Shown: positions 1 through 6,412 of the stretch, piece by piece
How positions within the stretch are numbered: position 1 is the stretch's first letter
How the letters are laid out: every line of letters starts with the position of its first letter
From: JBGTHB01 sp041746415
Lineage (GTDB): Bacteria > Pseudomonadota > Gammaproteobacteria > Coxiellales > Coxiellaceae
DNA length: 6,502 bases
NCBI GenBank assembly: GCA_041746415.1
Contig: JBGTHB010000172.1
Location: forward strand, 1-6,502
Reading direction: 5' to 3'
Notes under the pieces: generated by a model
Databases searched by the model: none
Seen by the model: only the letters and a program-made list of their open reading frames with translations
Told to the model about the DNA's origin: nothing
Program-made: the position numbers and the translations under genes

Positions 1-51
1 AGCAAAACCTAAACTGCAGGCTTTCAAACGAGTACATGAATCGTTAGACAT
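1..51 (-). CDS. Start of an unidentified protein, cut by the left edge
   Basis: Reading the minus strand from an ATG at 51-49 gives 17 open codons to the window edge, translating as MSNDSCTRLKACSLGFA. An AAGGAG ribosome-binding site lies at 63-58, six bases before the ATG, and a perfect TATAAT lies further upstream at 88-83. These signals, rather than the few residues visible, are why I call it a gene. The end of the visible peptide (Leu-Gly-Phe-Ala) could be the beginning of a membrane helix in a small membrane protein, but 17 residues are too few to assign a family. It is divergent from the antiporter gene, with only about 50 bp between the two starts. Confidence 0.62.
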   Translation of the reverse strand, partial: MSNDSCTRLKACSLGFA

Positions 52-57
52 GACGTT

Positions 58-63
58 CTCCTT
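58..63 (-). promoter_or_regulatory. Strong ribosome-binding site of the divergent gene
   Basis: AAGGAG on the minus strand, six bases before the ATG at 51-49. It is the best Shine-Dalgarno match in the window and fixes the start of the truncated minus-strand gene. Confidence 0.7.
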
Positions 64-82
64 AAAATTATCCAACCACATC

Positions 83-111
83 ATTATAAGGTATGTGCCT
101 AATGCGGTACA
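83..111 (-). promoter_or_regulatory. Candidate sigma70 promoter for the divergent gene
   Basis: On the minus strand a perfect -10 box TATAAT occupies 88-83. With a 17-bp spacer, the -35 position (111-106) reads TGTACC, only a 3 of 6 match to TTGACA. Transcription would start near 76 and give a leader of about 25 nt that contains the AAGGAG site. The -35 region overlaps the first codons of the antiporter gene on the other strand, so the two genes may interfere at initiation. The -10 is convincing; the -35 is weak. Confidence 0.45.
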
Positions 112-1352
112 CTACCAAAATGGATGCTTATACCCTCGCTTCAATTGTGTTAACGATCGCTATGTTGCTTGGCTACATTAATCATCGCTATATTCGCATG
201 CAAAGCACGATTGCCATCATGGTTGGCTCAATCACTTTGTCAATTTTTTTATTATTGCTGCAACACTTTCAGCTTAGCAATTTTGCTACTCTTACAAGTA
301 AGCTGCTGACGAATAATTTTCGGGATCTTTTATTAAAAGGCATGCTGAGCTTTTTATTATTTGCTGGCGCACTTACCATTGACACCACTTCGCTCAAACG
401 TCACAAATGGGAAATTGGTTTGCTGGCCTCAATCAGCACGCTTTTTTCAGCTGCGCTTATCGGTATGGGTGCGTATTGGCTGCTGCCTTATTTTGGCATT
501 CATTTATCCTTGCTGTATTGCTTATTGTTTGGTGCTTTAATTTCACCCACCGATCCAATTGCCGTTCTCGCTACCATTCGTCATATTGGCGCACCCAAAC
601 GGATTGAAACCTGTATTGCGGGCGAATCATTATTTAATGATGGTGTCGGCATCGTGCTGTTCACCACACTCTACGCACTGGCTTTTCAACATGACGTTAT
701 TTCATTTAGTGAGATTAGCCTGCTGTTTCTAAAACAAGCTGTCGGGGGGTTGGCCTATGGTATCCTGCTTGGCTATGTAACCAAAATATTACTAAAAGGT
801 GTCAAGGAATCACGCGTCATAATTATGTTAACCCTTGCCGCCGTCAGCGGAGGTTATAGCTTTGCCTTGTGGTTGAATATTTCCGGGCCGCTGGCCATGG
901 TAGTGTATGGTATCTATTTAGGTAGTTTATTCCGTCAGCCAAACAAAGTGGCTTTTCTAGCTGATTTAGACACCTTCTGGGGAATCATTGACGAACTGTT
1001 GAATGCCATTTTATTTCTGTTAATTGGCTTTGAGTTATTAAGCATTCATGTCAATGCCATTGAGTTTGCTGCAGCACTTACCATGATCCCCTTGGTATTA
1101 TTCTTTCGTCTCATTACAGTGGCCATACCACTGCGCTTTTTGCAATTTAAGCGTGACTACGCTCCTTATACCATTAGCATTTTGACCTGGGGCGGACTGC
1201 GCGGCGGGTTGGCGGTGGCGCTGGTGTTATCACTACCGCCAAGCCATTTACGCCAATTTATTCTTGCCATGACTTATGCTGTAGTGGCATTTTCTGTCAT
1301 TGTGCAGGGCCTCACTATCAAATCACTGGCGTCGCTGACAAAGCAGCAATAG
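102..1352 (+). CDS. CPA1/NhaP-type sodium(cation):proton antiporter
   Basis: Predicted inner-membrane secondary transporter exchanging protons for Na+ or K+, giving pH and salt homeostasis. The 416-residue product is hydrophobic throughout, with roughly 10-12 membrane segments. It shows the signatures of the monovalent cation:proton antiporter-1 family: SPTDP around residues 148-152, GESLFNDGVG around 174-183 with the ion-binding Asn179-Asp180 pair preceded by Glu175, and WGGLRGGLAVAL around 363-374. There is no long cytoplasmic C-terminal domain, so it is a compact NhaP-like form. An ATG at 93 is in frame, but its only Shine-Dalgarno-like sequence (AAGG, 88-91) is one base away. The ATG at 102 has the same AAGG ten bases upstream and is preferred; another ATG at 120 is possible. 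Ion specificity cannot be read from sequence. No terminator is visible before rpsU, 72 bp downstream. Confidence 0.9.
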   Translation: MRYTTKMDAYTLASIVLTIAMLLGYINHRYIRMQSTIAIMVGSITLSIFLLLLQHFQLSNFATLTSKLLTNNFRDLLLKGMLSFLLFAGALTIDTTSLKRHKWEIGLLASISTLFSAALIGMGAYWLLPYFGIHLSLLYCLLFGALISPTDPIAVLATIRHIGAPKRIETCIAGESLFNDGVGIVLFTTLYALAFQHDVISFSEISLLFLKQAVGGLAYGILLGYVTKILLKGVKESRVIIMLTLAAVSGGYSFALWLNISGPLAMVVYGIYLGSLFRQPNKVAFLADLDTFWGIIDELLNAILFLLIGFELLSIHVNAIEFAAALTMIPLVLFFRLITVAIPLRFLQFKRDYAPYTISILTWGGLRGGLAVALVLSLPPSHLRQFILAMTYAVVAFSVIVQGLTIKSLASLTKQQ

Positions 1353-1354
1353 GC

Positions 1355-1383
1355 TTGCATCAATAACCTAAACCCGATAAGAT
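1355..1383 (+). promoter_or_regulatory. Candidate main promoter of the rpsU-yqeY-dnaG-rpoD operon
   Basis: In the 72-bp gap before rpsU, TTGCAT (1355-1360) and TAAGAT (1378-1383) are separated by 17 bp, matching the sigma70 -35 and -10 boxes at 3 and 4 of 6 positions. Transcription would begin near 1390, leaving a leader of about 35 nt. The same stretch can be read as a poor sigma32-like site (CTTGCAT, 12 bp, CCCGATAA). I see no LexA box like the one reported upstream of E. coli rpsU. The spacing and location support it; the box scores are modest. Confidence 0.42.
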
Positions 1384-1410
1384 TCACGACTTTAATCCAA
1401 TAACCTGAGT

Positions 1411-1416
1411 AGGTGA
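1411..1416 (+). promoter_or_regulatory. rpsU ribosome-binding site
   Basis: AGGTGA, eight bases before the rpsU ATG. It is the clearest plus-strand Shine-Dalgarno sequence in this operon; yqeY, dnaG and rpoD have much weaker ones, consistent with S21 being made in the largest amount. Confidence 0.6.
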
Positions 1417-1424
1417 GCTAGTAT

Positions 1425-1649
1425 ATGCCAATGATCGAGATTCCAGACAACCATGCCTTTGATGGTTCACTACGTCGCTTCAAACGCGCTTGCGAAAAAG
1501 CCGGCATCCCAACTAAATTGCGTCAAATTGAGTATTACGAAAAACCGACATCCAAACGTAAACGCAAACGTGCTGCTGCAGTAAAACGCTATGCTAAAAA
1601 ACTGCAAAAAGAACAAGAAGCATTAGATCGCGAACGCACTCGTTATTAA
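1425..1649 (+). CDS. rpsU: 30S ribosomal protein S21
   Basis: S21 is a small basic protein of the 30S subunit platform, near the 3' end of 16S rRNA, where it aids mRNA base pairing during initiation. The 74-residue product contains the family core: SLRRFKRACEKAGI (about 15-28), YYEKPTSKRKRKRAAAVKR (about 37-55) and a Lys-rich helical tail. E. coli S21 has 71 residues; the N-terminal half here is more divergent than the central arginine/lysine block, and the tail (EQEALDRERTRY) mixes acidic with basic residues. The start is fixed by AGGTGA at 1411. It is the first gene of the macromolecular synthesis operon, and its stop codon is one base from the yqeY start, so the two are probably translationally coupled. 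Confidence 0.97.
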   Translation: MPMIEIPDNHAFDGSLRRFKRACEKAGIPTKLRQIEYYEKPTSKRKRKRAAAVKRYAKKLQKEQEALDRERTRY

Positions 1650-1650
1650 A

Positions 1651-2100
1651 ATGTCAGATAACTTAAAATTACAAATTCAAAACGACATGAAAGATGCGAT
1701 GCGCGCCAAAGATCAAACGCGCCTTGGCACAATTCGTTTGCTGATGGCCGCTATCAAACAAGTCGAAATTGATGACCAAAAAGTGTTAGCCGATGCTGAC
1801 GTACTCACAGTCATCAACAAAATGATCAAGCAACGTCGTGATTCCATCGCGCAATTCAGTGCTGCCCATCGTCAAGAGTTAGCGGACAAAGAACAAGCCG
1901 AAATCACTATTTTACAAGGTTATCTGCCAGAACAATTGAGCGAAGCTGAAATTACCGCGTTGATTGCTGAAGCGATTAAAACCAGTGGCGCCACTGAAAT
2001 GCGTGACATGGGCAAAGTGATGGGTTTACTAAAAACCAAACTGGCGGGCCGCGCCGATATGAGCGAAGTAAGCAAACTCATCAAAGAACAACTGCAATAG
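1651..2100 (+). CDS. yqeY: GatB/YqeY-domain protein
   Basis: Belongs to the YqeY family, small helical proteins resembling the C-terminal tRNA-binding domain of GatB, the tRNA-dependent amidotransferase subunit. A role with tRNA is inferred from that homology; the actual function of stand-alone YqeY is not settled. The 149-residue length is typical of the family. Recognisable segments are the N-terminal helix (LKLQIQNDMKDAMRAKD, about 5-21), RLGTIRLLMAAIKQVEID (about 24-41), the central ILQGYLPEQLSEAEI (about 87-101) and the terminal MGKVMGLLKTKLAGRADM (about 120-137). It starts one base after rpsU without a Shine-Dalgarno sequence of its own, implying coupling. Lying between rpsU and dnaG is a common arrangement in non-enteric gammaproteobacteria. 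Confidence 0.94.
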   Translation: MSDNLKLQIQNDMKDAMRAKDQTRLGTIRLLMAAIKQVEIDDQKVLADADVLTVINKMIKQRRDSIAQFSAAHRQELADKEQAEITILQGYLPEQLSEAEITALIAEAIKTSGATEMRDMGKVMGLLKTKLAGRADMSEVSKLIKEQLQ

Positions 2101-2131
2101 CCGATCGCTTTTTGCGTGACAGCCAGCTATG

Positions 2132-2144
2132 ATGAGTGACTCAT
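2132..2144. repeat. 13-bp palindrome over the dnaG start codon
   Basis: ATGAGTGACTCAT is a perfect inverted repeat (six-base arms around a central G) whose right end includes the first two bases of the dnaG ATG. In RNA it could fold as a five-base-pair stem with a three-base loop that hides the start codon and the weak GAG Shine-Dalgarno element. The stem is short, so its effect is uncertain. Confidence 0.35.
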
Positions 2145-3867
2145 GGCAGGTCACATTCCACAATCCTTTATCCAAGAACTTATCGAGCGCAGCGACATTG
2201 TGCCGCTTATTAGTGAGCGAGTCGAACTTAAACGCAGCGGTCAAAATTATCAAGCACGCTGTCCTTTCCATGATGAAAAAACACCCTCTTTTTCCGTTAG
2301 CGCAACCAAACAATTTTATTACTGCTTTGGTTGTGGTGCGCACGGTAATGTAGTGCGTTTTTTAATGGAATACGATCGCATGGAGTTTGTCGAAGCGATT
2401 TCCTACCTTGCCACCCAACAAGGCATGAGCGTTCCCACAGAAGAAGGCACATTTGACACCAAACAACATCAGCAACGTCAAGACAGCTTGGCTATTATGA
2501 CTGACGTCAGCCACTACTACGAACAACAACTTAAAACCTCAACCGAAGCCATCGCCTATTTAAAATCGCGCGGCTTAACTGGTCAAATTGCCAAACAATT
2601 TGCTGTGGGTTATGCGCCGGATAATTTTGATAATCTGCATGGTTTTCATCATCACCAAGCCGAATTAATTGCTAACGGATTATTGGTTGAGCCTAAATGT
2701 TATGCTCGCTTTCGCCACCGCATTATGTTTCCCATTCGCAATCCACGCAGACAAACCATCGGTTTTGGCGCACGCGCATTAAGCAAAGAAGATCAGCCAA
2801 AGTATTTAAACTCGCCTGAAACAGCACTGTTCCACAAAAATCAAGAATTGTATGGCCTCTACGAAGCACTGCAAACGCAACGTCAACTTAAATATGCTAT
2901 TTGTGTTGAAGGCTACATGGATGTGATTACCTTGCATCAACACGGCATCAGTCAAACCGTTGCGACTTTAGGCACGGCCATTAATGGCAAGCACATTCAA
3001 AATCTATTACGTTACACCCACGAAATTGTTTTTTGTTTTGATGGTGATGCTGCCGGTCAACGCGCCGCATGGAAAGCACTGACCATTGCCATGCCATTAC
3101 TGCGCGACGGCATCCAGTTTCGGTTTTTATTTTTACCTGAAAAAGAAGACCCGGATAGTTTAATACGACGTATCGGTAGTGCTGGGTTTATGCAACGCCT
3201 TAAACAAGCCAAAGCACTGAGCCAGGTGTTTTTTGAGCTTTTAGAAAAACAATTTCCGCTCACTTCGCTTGATGAAAAAACACGTTTCGCCAGCGAAGCA
3301 AATCACTATCTGGAAGCGATGCCGCATGGTCTTTATCGTGAATTGTTGTTACGTCAGTTAGCCGAGCGGTTGGGCCTATATCGAGCTGACTTAGATCATC
3401 TCAATAAACCTCAGCGGCTGCAGCGAACGCCGACTGCCACTGAAGAGGCTCAAGTTACCAAACTGAATCCGCTCATCAGCAAACTGCTGCGTATGTTGTT
3501 ACAAGAACCTAAATTAGCACTGGAATACACGCAGCCTATTTTAACACCCATTGTAGGCAACAAACTTTTTAACTGGCTGGCGCAGCAGTTCAGCAATACG
3601 CATCACACACTTGGCAGTTTACTGGCACTGCTTCCTGAAGCAGGTACAGAGCAAGCCGTACTAGCAGAACTCGCCAGCCAACCTATCCAGCTTAGTACCG
3701 AGCAATTGCTAACTGAGTTTCGTGACGGCTTAAAGCAGTTAGCGCTATTAAAACGCTCGCAGCAGATCCAAGCGTTACAGCACAAAGCCAGCTCAACCGG
3801 CATAAGTCTTGAAGAAAAACAAGAACTTAGCCAGCTCTTGACAAATCAAAATAGCGACCCCATATAA
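2143..3867 (+). CDS. dnaG: DNA primase DnaG
   Basis: Synthesises the RNA primers for leading-strand initiation and Okazaki fragments, working with DnaB helicase. The 574-residue product (E. coli 581) has all three domains. The N-terminal zinc ribbon has Cys40, His43, Cys61 and Cys64 in CPFHDEKTPSF and YYCFGCGAHGN. The RNA polymerase core contains RFRHRIMFPIRNPRRQTIGF (189-208) and YLNSPETALFHK (221-232). The TOPRIM metal site has Glu256 in VEGYMD and Asp300/Asp302 in FDGD. The C-terminal helicase-binding region (about 440-574) is less conserved, as expected. The start MAGHIPQSFI matches E. coli MAGRIPRVFI, which settles the choice of ATG. The 42-bp leader lacks a good Shine-Dalgarno sequence, fitting the low primase level known for this operon elsewhere. 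No catalytic residue is missing. The last codons carry the rpoD heat-shock promoter. Confidence 0.98.
   Translation: MAGHIPQSFIQELIERSDIVPLISERVELKRSGQNYQARCPFHDEKTPSFSVSATKQFYYCFGCGAHGNVVRFLMEYDRMEFVEAISYLATQQGMSVPTEEGTFDTKQHQQRQDSLAIMTDVSHYYEQQLKTSTEAIAYLKSRGLTGQIAKQFAVGYAPDNFDNLHGFHHHQAELIANGLLVEPKCYARFRHRIMFPIRNPRRQTIGFGARALSKEDQPKYLNSPETALFHKNQELYGLYEALQTQRQLKYAICVEGYMDVITLHQHGISQTVATLGTAINGKHIQNLLRYTHEIVFCFDGDAAGQRAAWKALTIAMPLLRDGIQFRFLFLPEKEDPDSLIRRIGSAGFMQRLKQAKALSQVFFELLEKQFPLTSLDEKTRFASEANHYLEAMPHGLYRELLLRQLAERLGLYRADLDHLNKPQRLQRTPTATEEAQVTKLNPLISKLLRMLLQEPKLALEYTQPILTPIVGNKLFNWLAQQFSNTHHTLGSLLALLPEAGTEQAVLAELASQPIQLSTEQLLTEFRDGLKQLALLKRSQQIQALQHKASSTGISLEEKQELSQLLTNQNSDPI
3837..3865 (+). 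promoter_or_regulatory. Sigma32 (heat-shock) promoter for rpoD, within the end of dnaG
   Basis: CTTGACA (3837-3843), a 14-bp spacer and CCCCATAT (3858-3865) match the E. coli RpoH consensus CTTGAAA - 13 to 15 bp - CCCCATNT at 6 of 7 and at every specified position of the -10. The -10 context CGACCCCATATA closely resembles the E. coli dnaK heat-shock promoter as I recall it. Transcription would start near 3872, giving a leader of about 95 nt before rpoD. E. coli rpoD is known to have a heat-shock promoter inside dnaG, so the position fits. The same TTGACA with TATAAG (3863-3868, 19-bp spacer) might also serve sigma70. Confidence 0.68.
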
Positions 3868-3886
3868 GCTATAGTACCTTTATAAG

Positions 3887-3915
3887 TGGATAATAATCTA
3901 ACTTGGCGGTAAAAT
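3887..3915 (+). promoter_or_regulatory. Candidate second rpoD promoter (sigma70)
   Basis: In the dnaG-rpoD gap, TGGATA (3887-3892) and TAAAAT (3910-3915) are spaced by 17 bp and match the sigma70 boxes at 4 and 5 of 6. The start point would be near 3922, about 45 nt before rpoD. The gap is AT-rich with several other TATA-like hexamers (3870, 3881, 3889), so chance matches are likely and this is a secondary candidate. Confidence 0.3.
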
Positions 3916-3966
3916 ACGGCGTCTTATATCAATGCGATAACTTGGGCACGGGATGGGCAAACAATC

Positions 3967-4518
3967 ATGGCGAAAAAAATTCTCAAAAAGCGTTCTAGTA
4001 AAACGTCTAAAGCAAGCACCAGCAAAGCAAAAGCTAGCGCACGCAAAAAAGTCAGCTTGAAAAAAACAGCTCGAACAGTAAAATCCAGCCGCAAGCCAGT
4101 AAAACCAAAAGCAAAAACACGCGCCAGCAACAAGGTGAAAGCGAAAACAAAAAAAGTTTCCAAACGAACCGTTGCAAAAAATCCCGCAAAAAAAACTAAA
4201 AAGTTGACAAAAATAAAAACGATCAACAAAAAAGCAGCGAAGTCAACAAAAAAAGTTGCCGTGAAAAAAGCATTACCGAAAAAAGCGCCTAAAAAAGAAA
4301 TTGCTCCTGTAGTAAAAAAACGTACCAAAATAAAAAAAACAACGTTAAACTCTGCCGCTACAAAAGCGGTGGTAAACGCAACGCCTGCAGTTAATACTGT
4401 TAGCGCCACTCCACCTGTAAAAGCGCGAGTCGCGTCAACCAAAACAGCAAAAGTGACTAAAACTCAGATGGCAAATGCAAATAACGTTAACAAGCCGATT
4501 AAACCTAAAACTCCAGTA
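3967..4518 (+). other. Histone-H1-like Lys/Ala-rich extension segment of rpoD
   Basis: Encodes RpoD residues 1-184. They contain 62 Lys/Arg and a single acidic residue (Glu111); the first 110 residues have 47 Lys/Arg and none acidic. The remainder is mostly Ala, Ser, Thr, Val and Pro in short Lys-Lys and Ala-Lys patterns, so it is probably disordered and nucleic-acid binding. The DNA is dominated by AAA codons, with A runs of seven or eight at 4149, 4188, 4248, 4314 and 4332. Residues 125-184 are less charged and act as a Thr/Ala/Asn/Val-rich linker to region 1.1. Similar Lys/Ala-rich starts exist, to my recollection, on some betaproteobacterial RpoD proteins. Confidence 0.85.
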
Positions 4519-6369
4519 GACAGTTCACAAAAACTTGGTTTTAGCGCCCTGCTTGCAGAAGCACGCAGTAAAGGTTATTTGATTCACGAAGATTTAATCA
4601 ACTTACTGCCTAATGATTATGTGGACCCATCACAAATGGAAAGCATTATTGGTCGGCTTACTGAAATGGGCATCAAAGTATTTGAAGTGCCACCTGATAA
4701 AGACACACTGCTATTAGAACTTGAAAGCGAAACGTCTGATGAAGATGACAGTGATGATGCTGCTGAAGTATTAGCAACTGAAACGCGCACTACAGATCCT
4801 GTGCGCATGTATATGCGCGAAATGGGTAGCGTTGAATTGTTAACACGTGAAGGTGAAATTGTCATTGCCAAACGTATTGAGGAAGGCATTCGACAAGTCA
4901 TGGGCGCCTTAGTTCAATATCCTGACTTAATCGAAAACTTCATTGCGCAATACACTTCTATTACCCAAAATGAAGGCCGCCTCAATGATATTTTAACTGG
5001 TTTCTTTGATGAAGACGCCAACAACGCGGCTGCTAAACCGAATCCGGATGCGCTAGCAACGCCGGCTGTTAAAGCAGCTGCCACTGGTGACGATGAGGAT
5101 GAAGATAATGACAGCAGCTCAAGCGATGATGACAGTGACTTTGCTGATAACGGCCCTGACCCTGTTATTACCGCTAGGTATATGGATGAATTACAAACCC
5201 ATTTAAATAATTATAAAACTGCTATCGATAAGAATGGCAAAAAAGATCCGAAAACGCTTAAAGTGCAAAAAGCATTAGCGGAACATTACTCGCAATTTAA
5301 ACTTTCCATTCGTGAGTTTAATCGCCAATCACGCTTGCTGCGTAACCTGCTCCAAGCAACGCGCAATCAAGAGCGGATGATCATGCGTTATTGCGTATTA
5401 AAAGCAAAAACTTCACGCAAAAATTTCATTTTGTCTTTCCCTAAAAATGAAACAAATTCAGGCTGGTTGGATGAGTACATCAAACAAAATCCTGATCAAA
5501 AACAACGGCTGGAAGCATTCCGCGGTGAAATTTTACGTGCTCAACGTAAATTATCTCAAATCGCCACTGAAAATAATCTATCTATTTCTGAAATCAAAGA
5601 AATCAATCGTCGCGTTGCAATTGGTGAAGCCAAATCACGCCGCGCTAAAAAAGAAATGATTGAAGCTAACTTGCGTTTAGTTATCTCCATCGCTAAAAAA
5701 TACACTAATCGTGGTTTACAGTTCTTGGATTTGATCCAAGAAGGCAACATCGGTTTGATGAAAGCAGTCGACAAGTTTGAATACCGTCGCGGCTATAAAT
5801 TTTCAACTTATGCAACTTGGTGGATTCGTCAGGCCATTACCCGTGCTATCGCAGATCAGGGCCGCACTATCCGTATTCCAGTGCACATGATTGAAACCAT
5901 TAATAAACTGAATCGCATTTCACGCCAAATCATGCAGGAAACTGGCCAAGAGCCAACACCTGAAGAATTGAGCAAACACATGGAAATGCCAGAAGAAAAA
6001 ATTCGCAAGGTATTAAAGATCGCCAAAGAACCTATTTCAATGGAAACACCTATTGGCGAAGACGAAGATTCAAACTTAGGTGATTTTATTCAAGATGAAA
6101 ATCTTGAATCGCCCATCGACTTTGCCACCAACTCGGGTTTACGCGAAGCCACCAAAGATGTGCTGTCTTCGCTCACGCCGCGTGAAGCGAAAGTGCTGCG
6201 CATGCGTTTTGGTATCGACATGAACACTGACCACACGCTAGAAGAAGTGGGCAAACAGTTTGATGTGACACGCGAACGCATTCGTCAAATTGAAGCGAAA
6301 GCACTGCGCAAATTACGTCATCCTTCACGTGCTGAGAAGCTCAATAGTTTCTTAGACACCGAAGATTAA
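3967..6369 (+). CDS. rpoD: Primary sigma factor RpoD (sigma70) with a long lysine-rich N-terminal extension
   Basis: Housekeeping sigma factor that directs RNA polymerase to -35/-10 promoters. The 800-residue product has a basic extension (1-184), then region 1.1 (about 186-250), 1.2 (TDPVRMYMREMGSVELLTRE, 276-295), the non-conserved region with an acidic stretch (375-395), region 2 (about 553-633) with YATWWIRQAIT (615-625) for -10 recognition, region 3 (IRIPVHMIETINKLNR, 635-650), the 3.2 finger (about 688-710) and region 4 with the helix-turn-helix TLEEVGKQFDVTRERIRQIE (757-776), where Arg769 and Glu770 correspond to E. coli Arg584 and Glu585. From region 2 onward numbering is E. coli plus 185, so without the extension the protein is a normal sigma of about 615 residues (E. 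coli 613). The ATG at 3967 has only a weak G-rich stretch upstream; an in-frame stop at 3910-3912 bars a longer form, and later Met codons (168, 224) have no ribosome-binding site. Last gene of the operon. Confidence 0.97.
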   Translation: MAKKILKKRSSKTSKASTSKAKASARKKVSLKKTARTVKSSRKPVKPKAKTRASNKVKAKTKKVSKRTVAKNPAKKTKKLTKIKTINKKAAKSTKKVAVKKALPKKAPKKEIAPVVKKRTKIKKTTLNSAATKAVVNATPAVNTVSATPPVKARVASTKTAKVTKTQMANANNVNKPIKPKTPVDSSQKLGFSALLAEARSKGYLIHEDLINLLPNDYVDPSQMESIIGRLTEMGIKVFEVPPDKDTLLLELESETSDEDDSDDAAEVLATETRTTDPVRMYMREMGSVELLTREGEIVIAKRIEEGIRQVMGALVQYPDLIENFIAQYTSITQNEGRLNDILTGFFDEDANNAAAKPNPDALATPAVKAAATGDDEDEDNDSSSSDDDSDFADNGPDPVITARYMDELQTHLNNYKTAIDKNGKKDPKTLKVQKALAEHYSQFKLSIREFNRQSRLLRNLLQATRNQERMIMRYCVLKAKTSRKNFILSFPKNETNSGWLDEYIKQNPDQKQRLEAFRGEILRAQRKLSQIATENNLSISEIKEINRRVAIGEAKSRRAKKEMIEANLRLVISIAKKYTNRGLQFLDLIQEGNIGLMKAVDKFEYRRGYKFSTYATWWIRQAITRAIADQGRTIRIPVHMIETINKLNRISRQIMQETGQEPTPEELSKHMEMPEEKIRKVLKIAKEPISMETPIGEDEDSNLGDFIQDENLESPIDFATNSGLREATKDVLSSLTPREAKVLRMRFGIDMNTDHTLEEVGKQFDVTRERIRQIEAKALRKLRHPSRAEKLNSFLDTED

Positions 6370-6383
6370 ACAACTTTTATTAC

Positions 6384-6412
6384 CCCACGAAGCGAATACA
6401 TCGCTTTGTGGG
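6384..6412 (+). terminator. Rho-independent terminator after rpoD
   Basis: The arms 6384-6395 and 6401-6412 pair over 12 base pairs (one G-U) around the five-base loop ATACA, starting 14 bases after the rpoD stop. A run of six T follows at 6420-6425, seven bases after the stem, which is farther than ideal. The stem is strong and its place at the end of the operon makes termination likely. Confidence 0.72.

Noticed and set aside
62..90. Possible plus-strand promoter TTAAAA-N17-TATAAG before the antiporter
   Set aside because: Transcription would start near 97, after the AAGG ribosome-binding site, leaving an almost leaderless message. The TATA-like bases are better explained as the minus-strand TATAAT.
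744..749. Run of six G in the antiporter gene as a phase-variation tract
   Set aside because: Six bases is short, the frame is intact, and the run codes for an ordinary Gly-Gly pair in a membrane segment.
2029..2343. Minus-strand open frame of 104 codons across the yqeY-dnaG junction
   Set aside because: It overlaps two well-conserved genes and has no family resemblance or start signal.
3924..4442. Long open frame of 172 codons on the minus strand opposite the start of rpoD
   Set aside because: It is the antisense of the AAA-rich lysine region, where TTT codons leave few stops. The product is a low-complexity Phe/Val/Ala string without a ribosome-binding site.
4468..4470. Internal ATG (Met168) as the true rpoD start, which would remove most of the extension
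   Set aside because: No Shine-Dalgarno sequence precedes it, and 167 upstream codons stay open with consistent Lys/Ala-rich character, which argues that they are translated.
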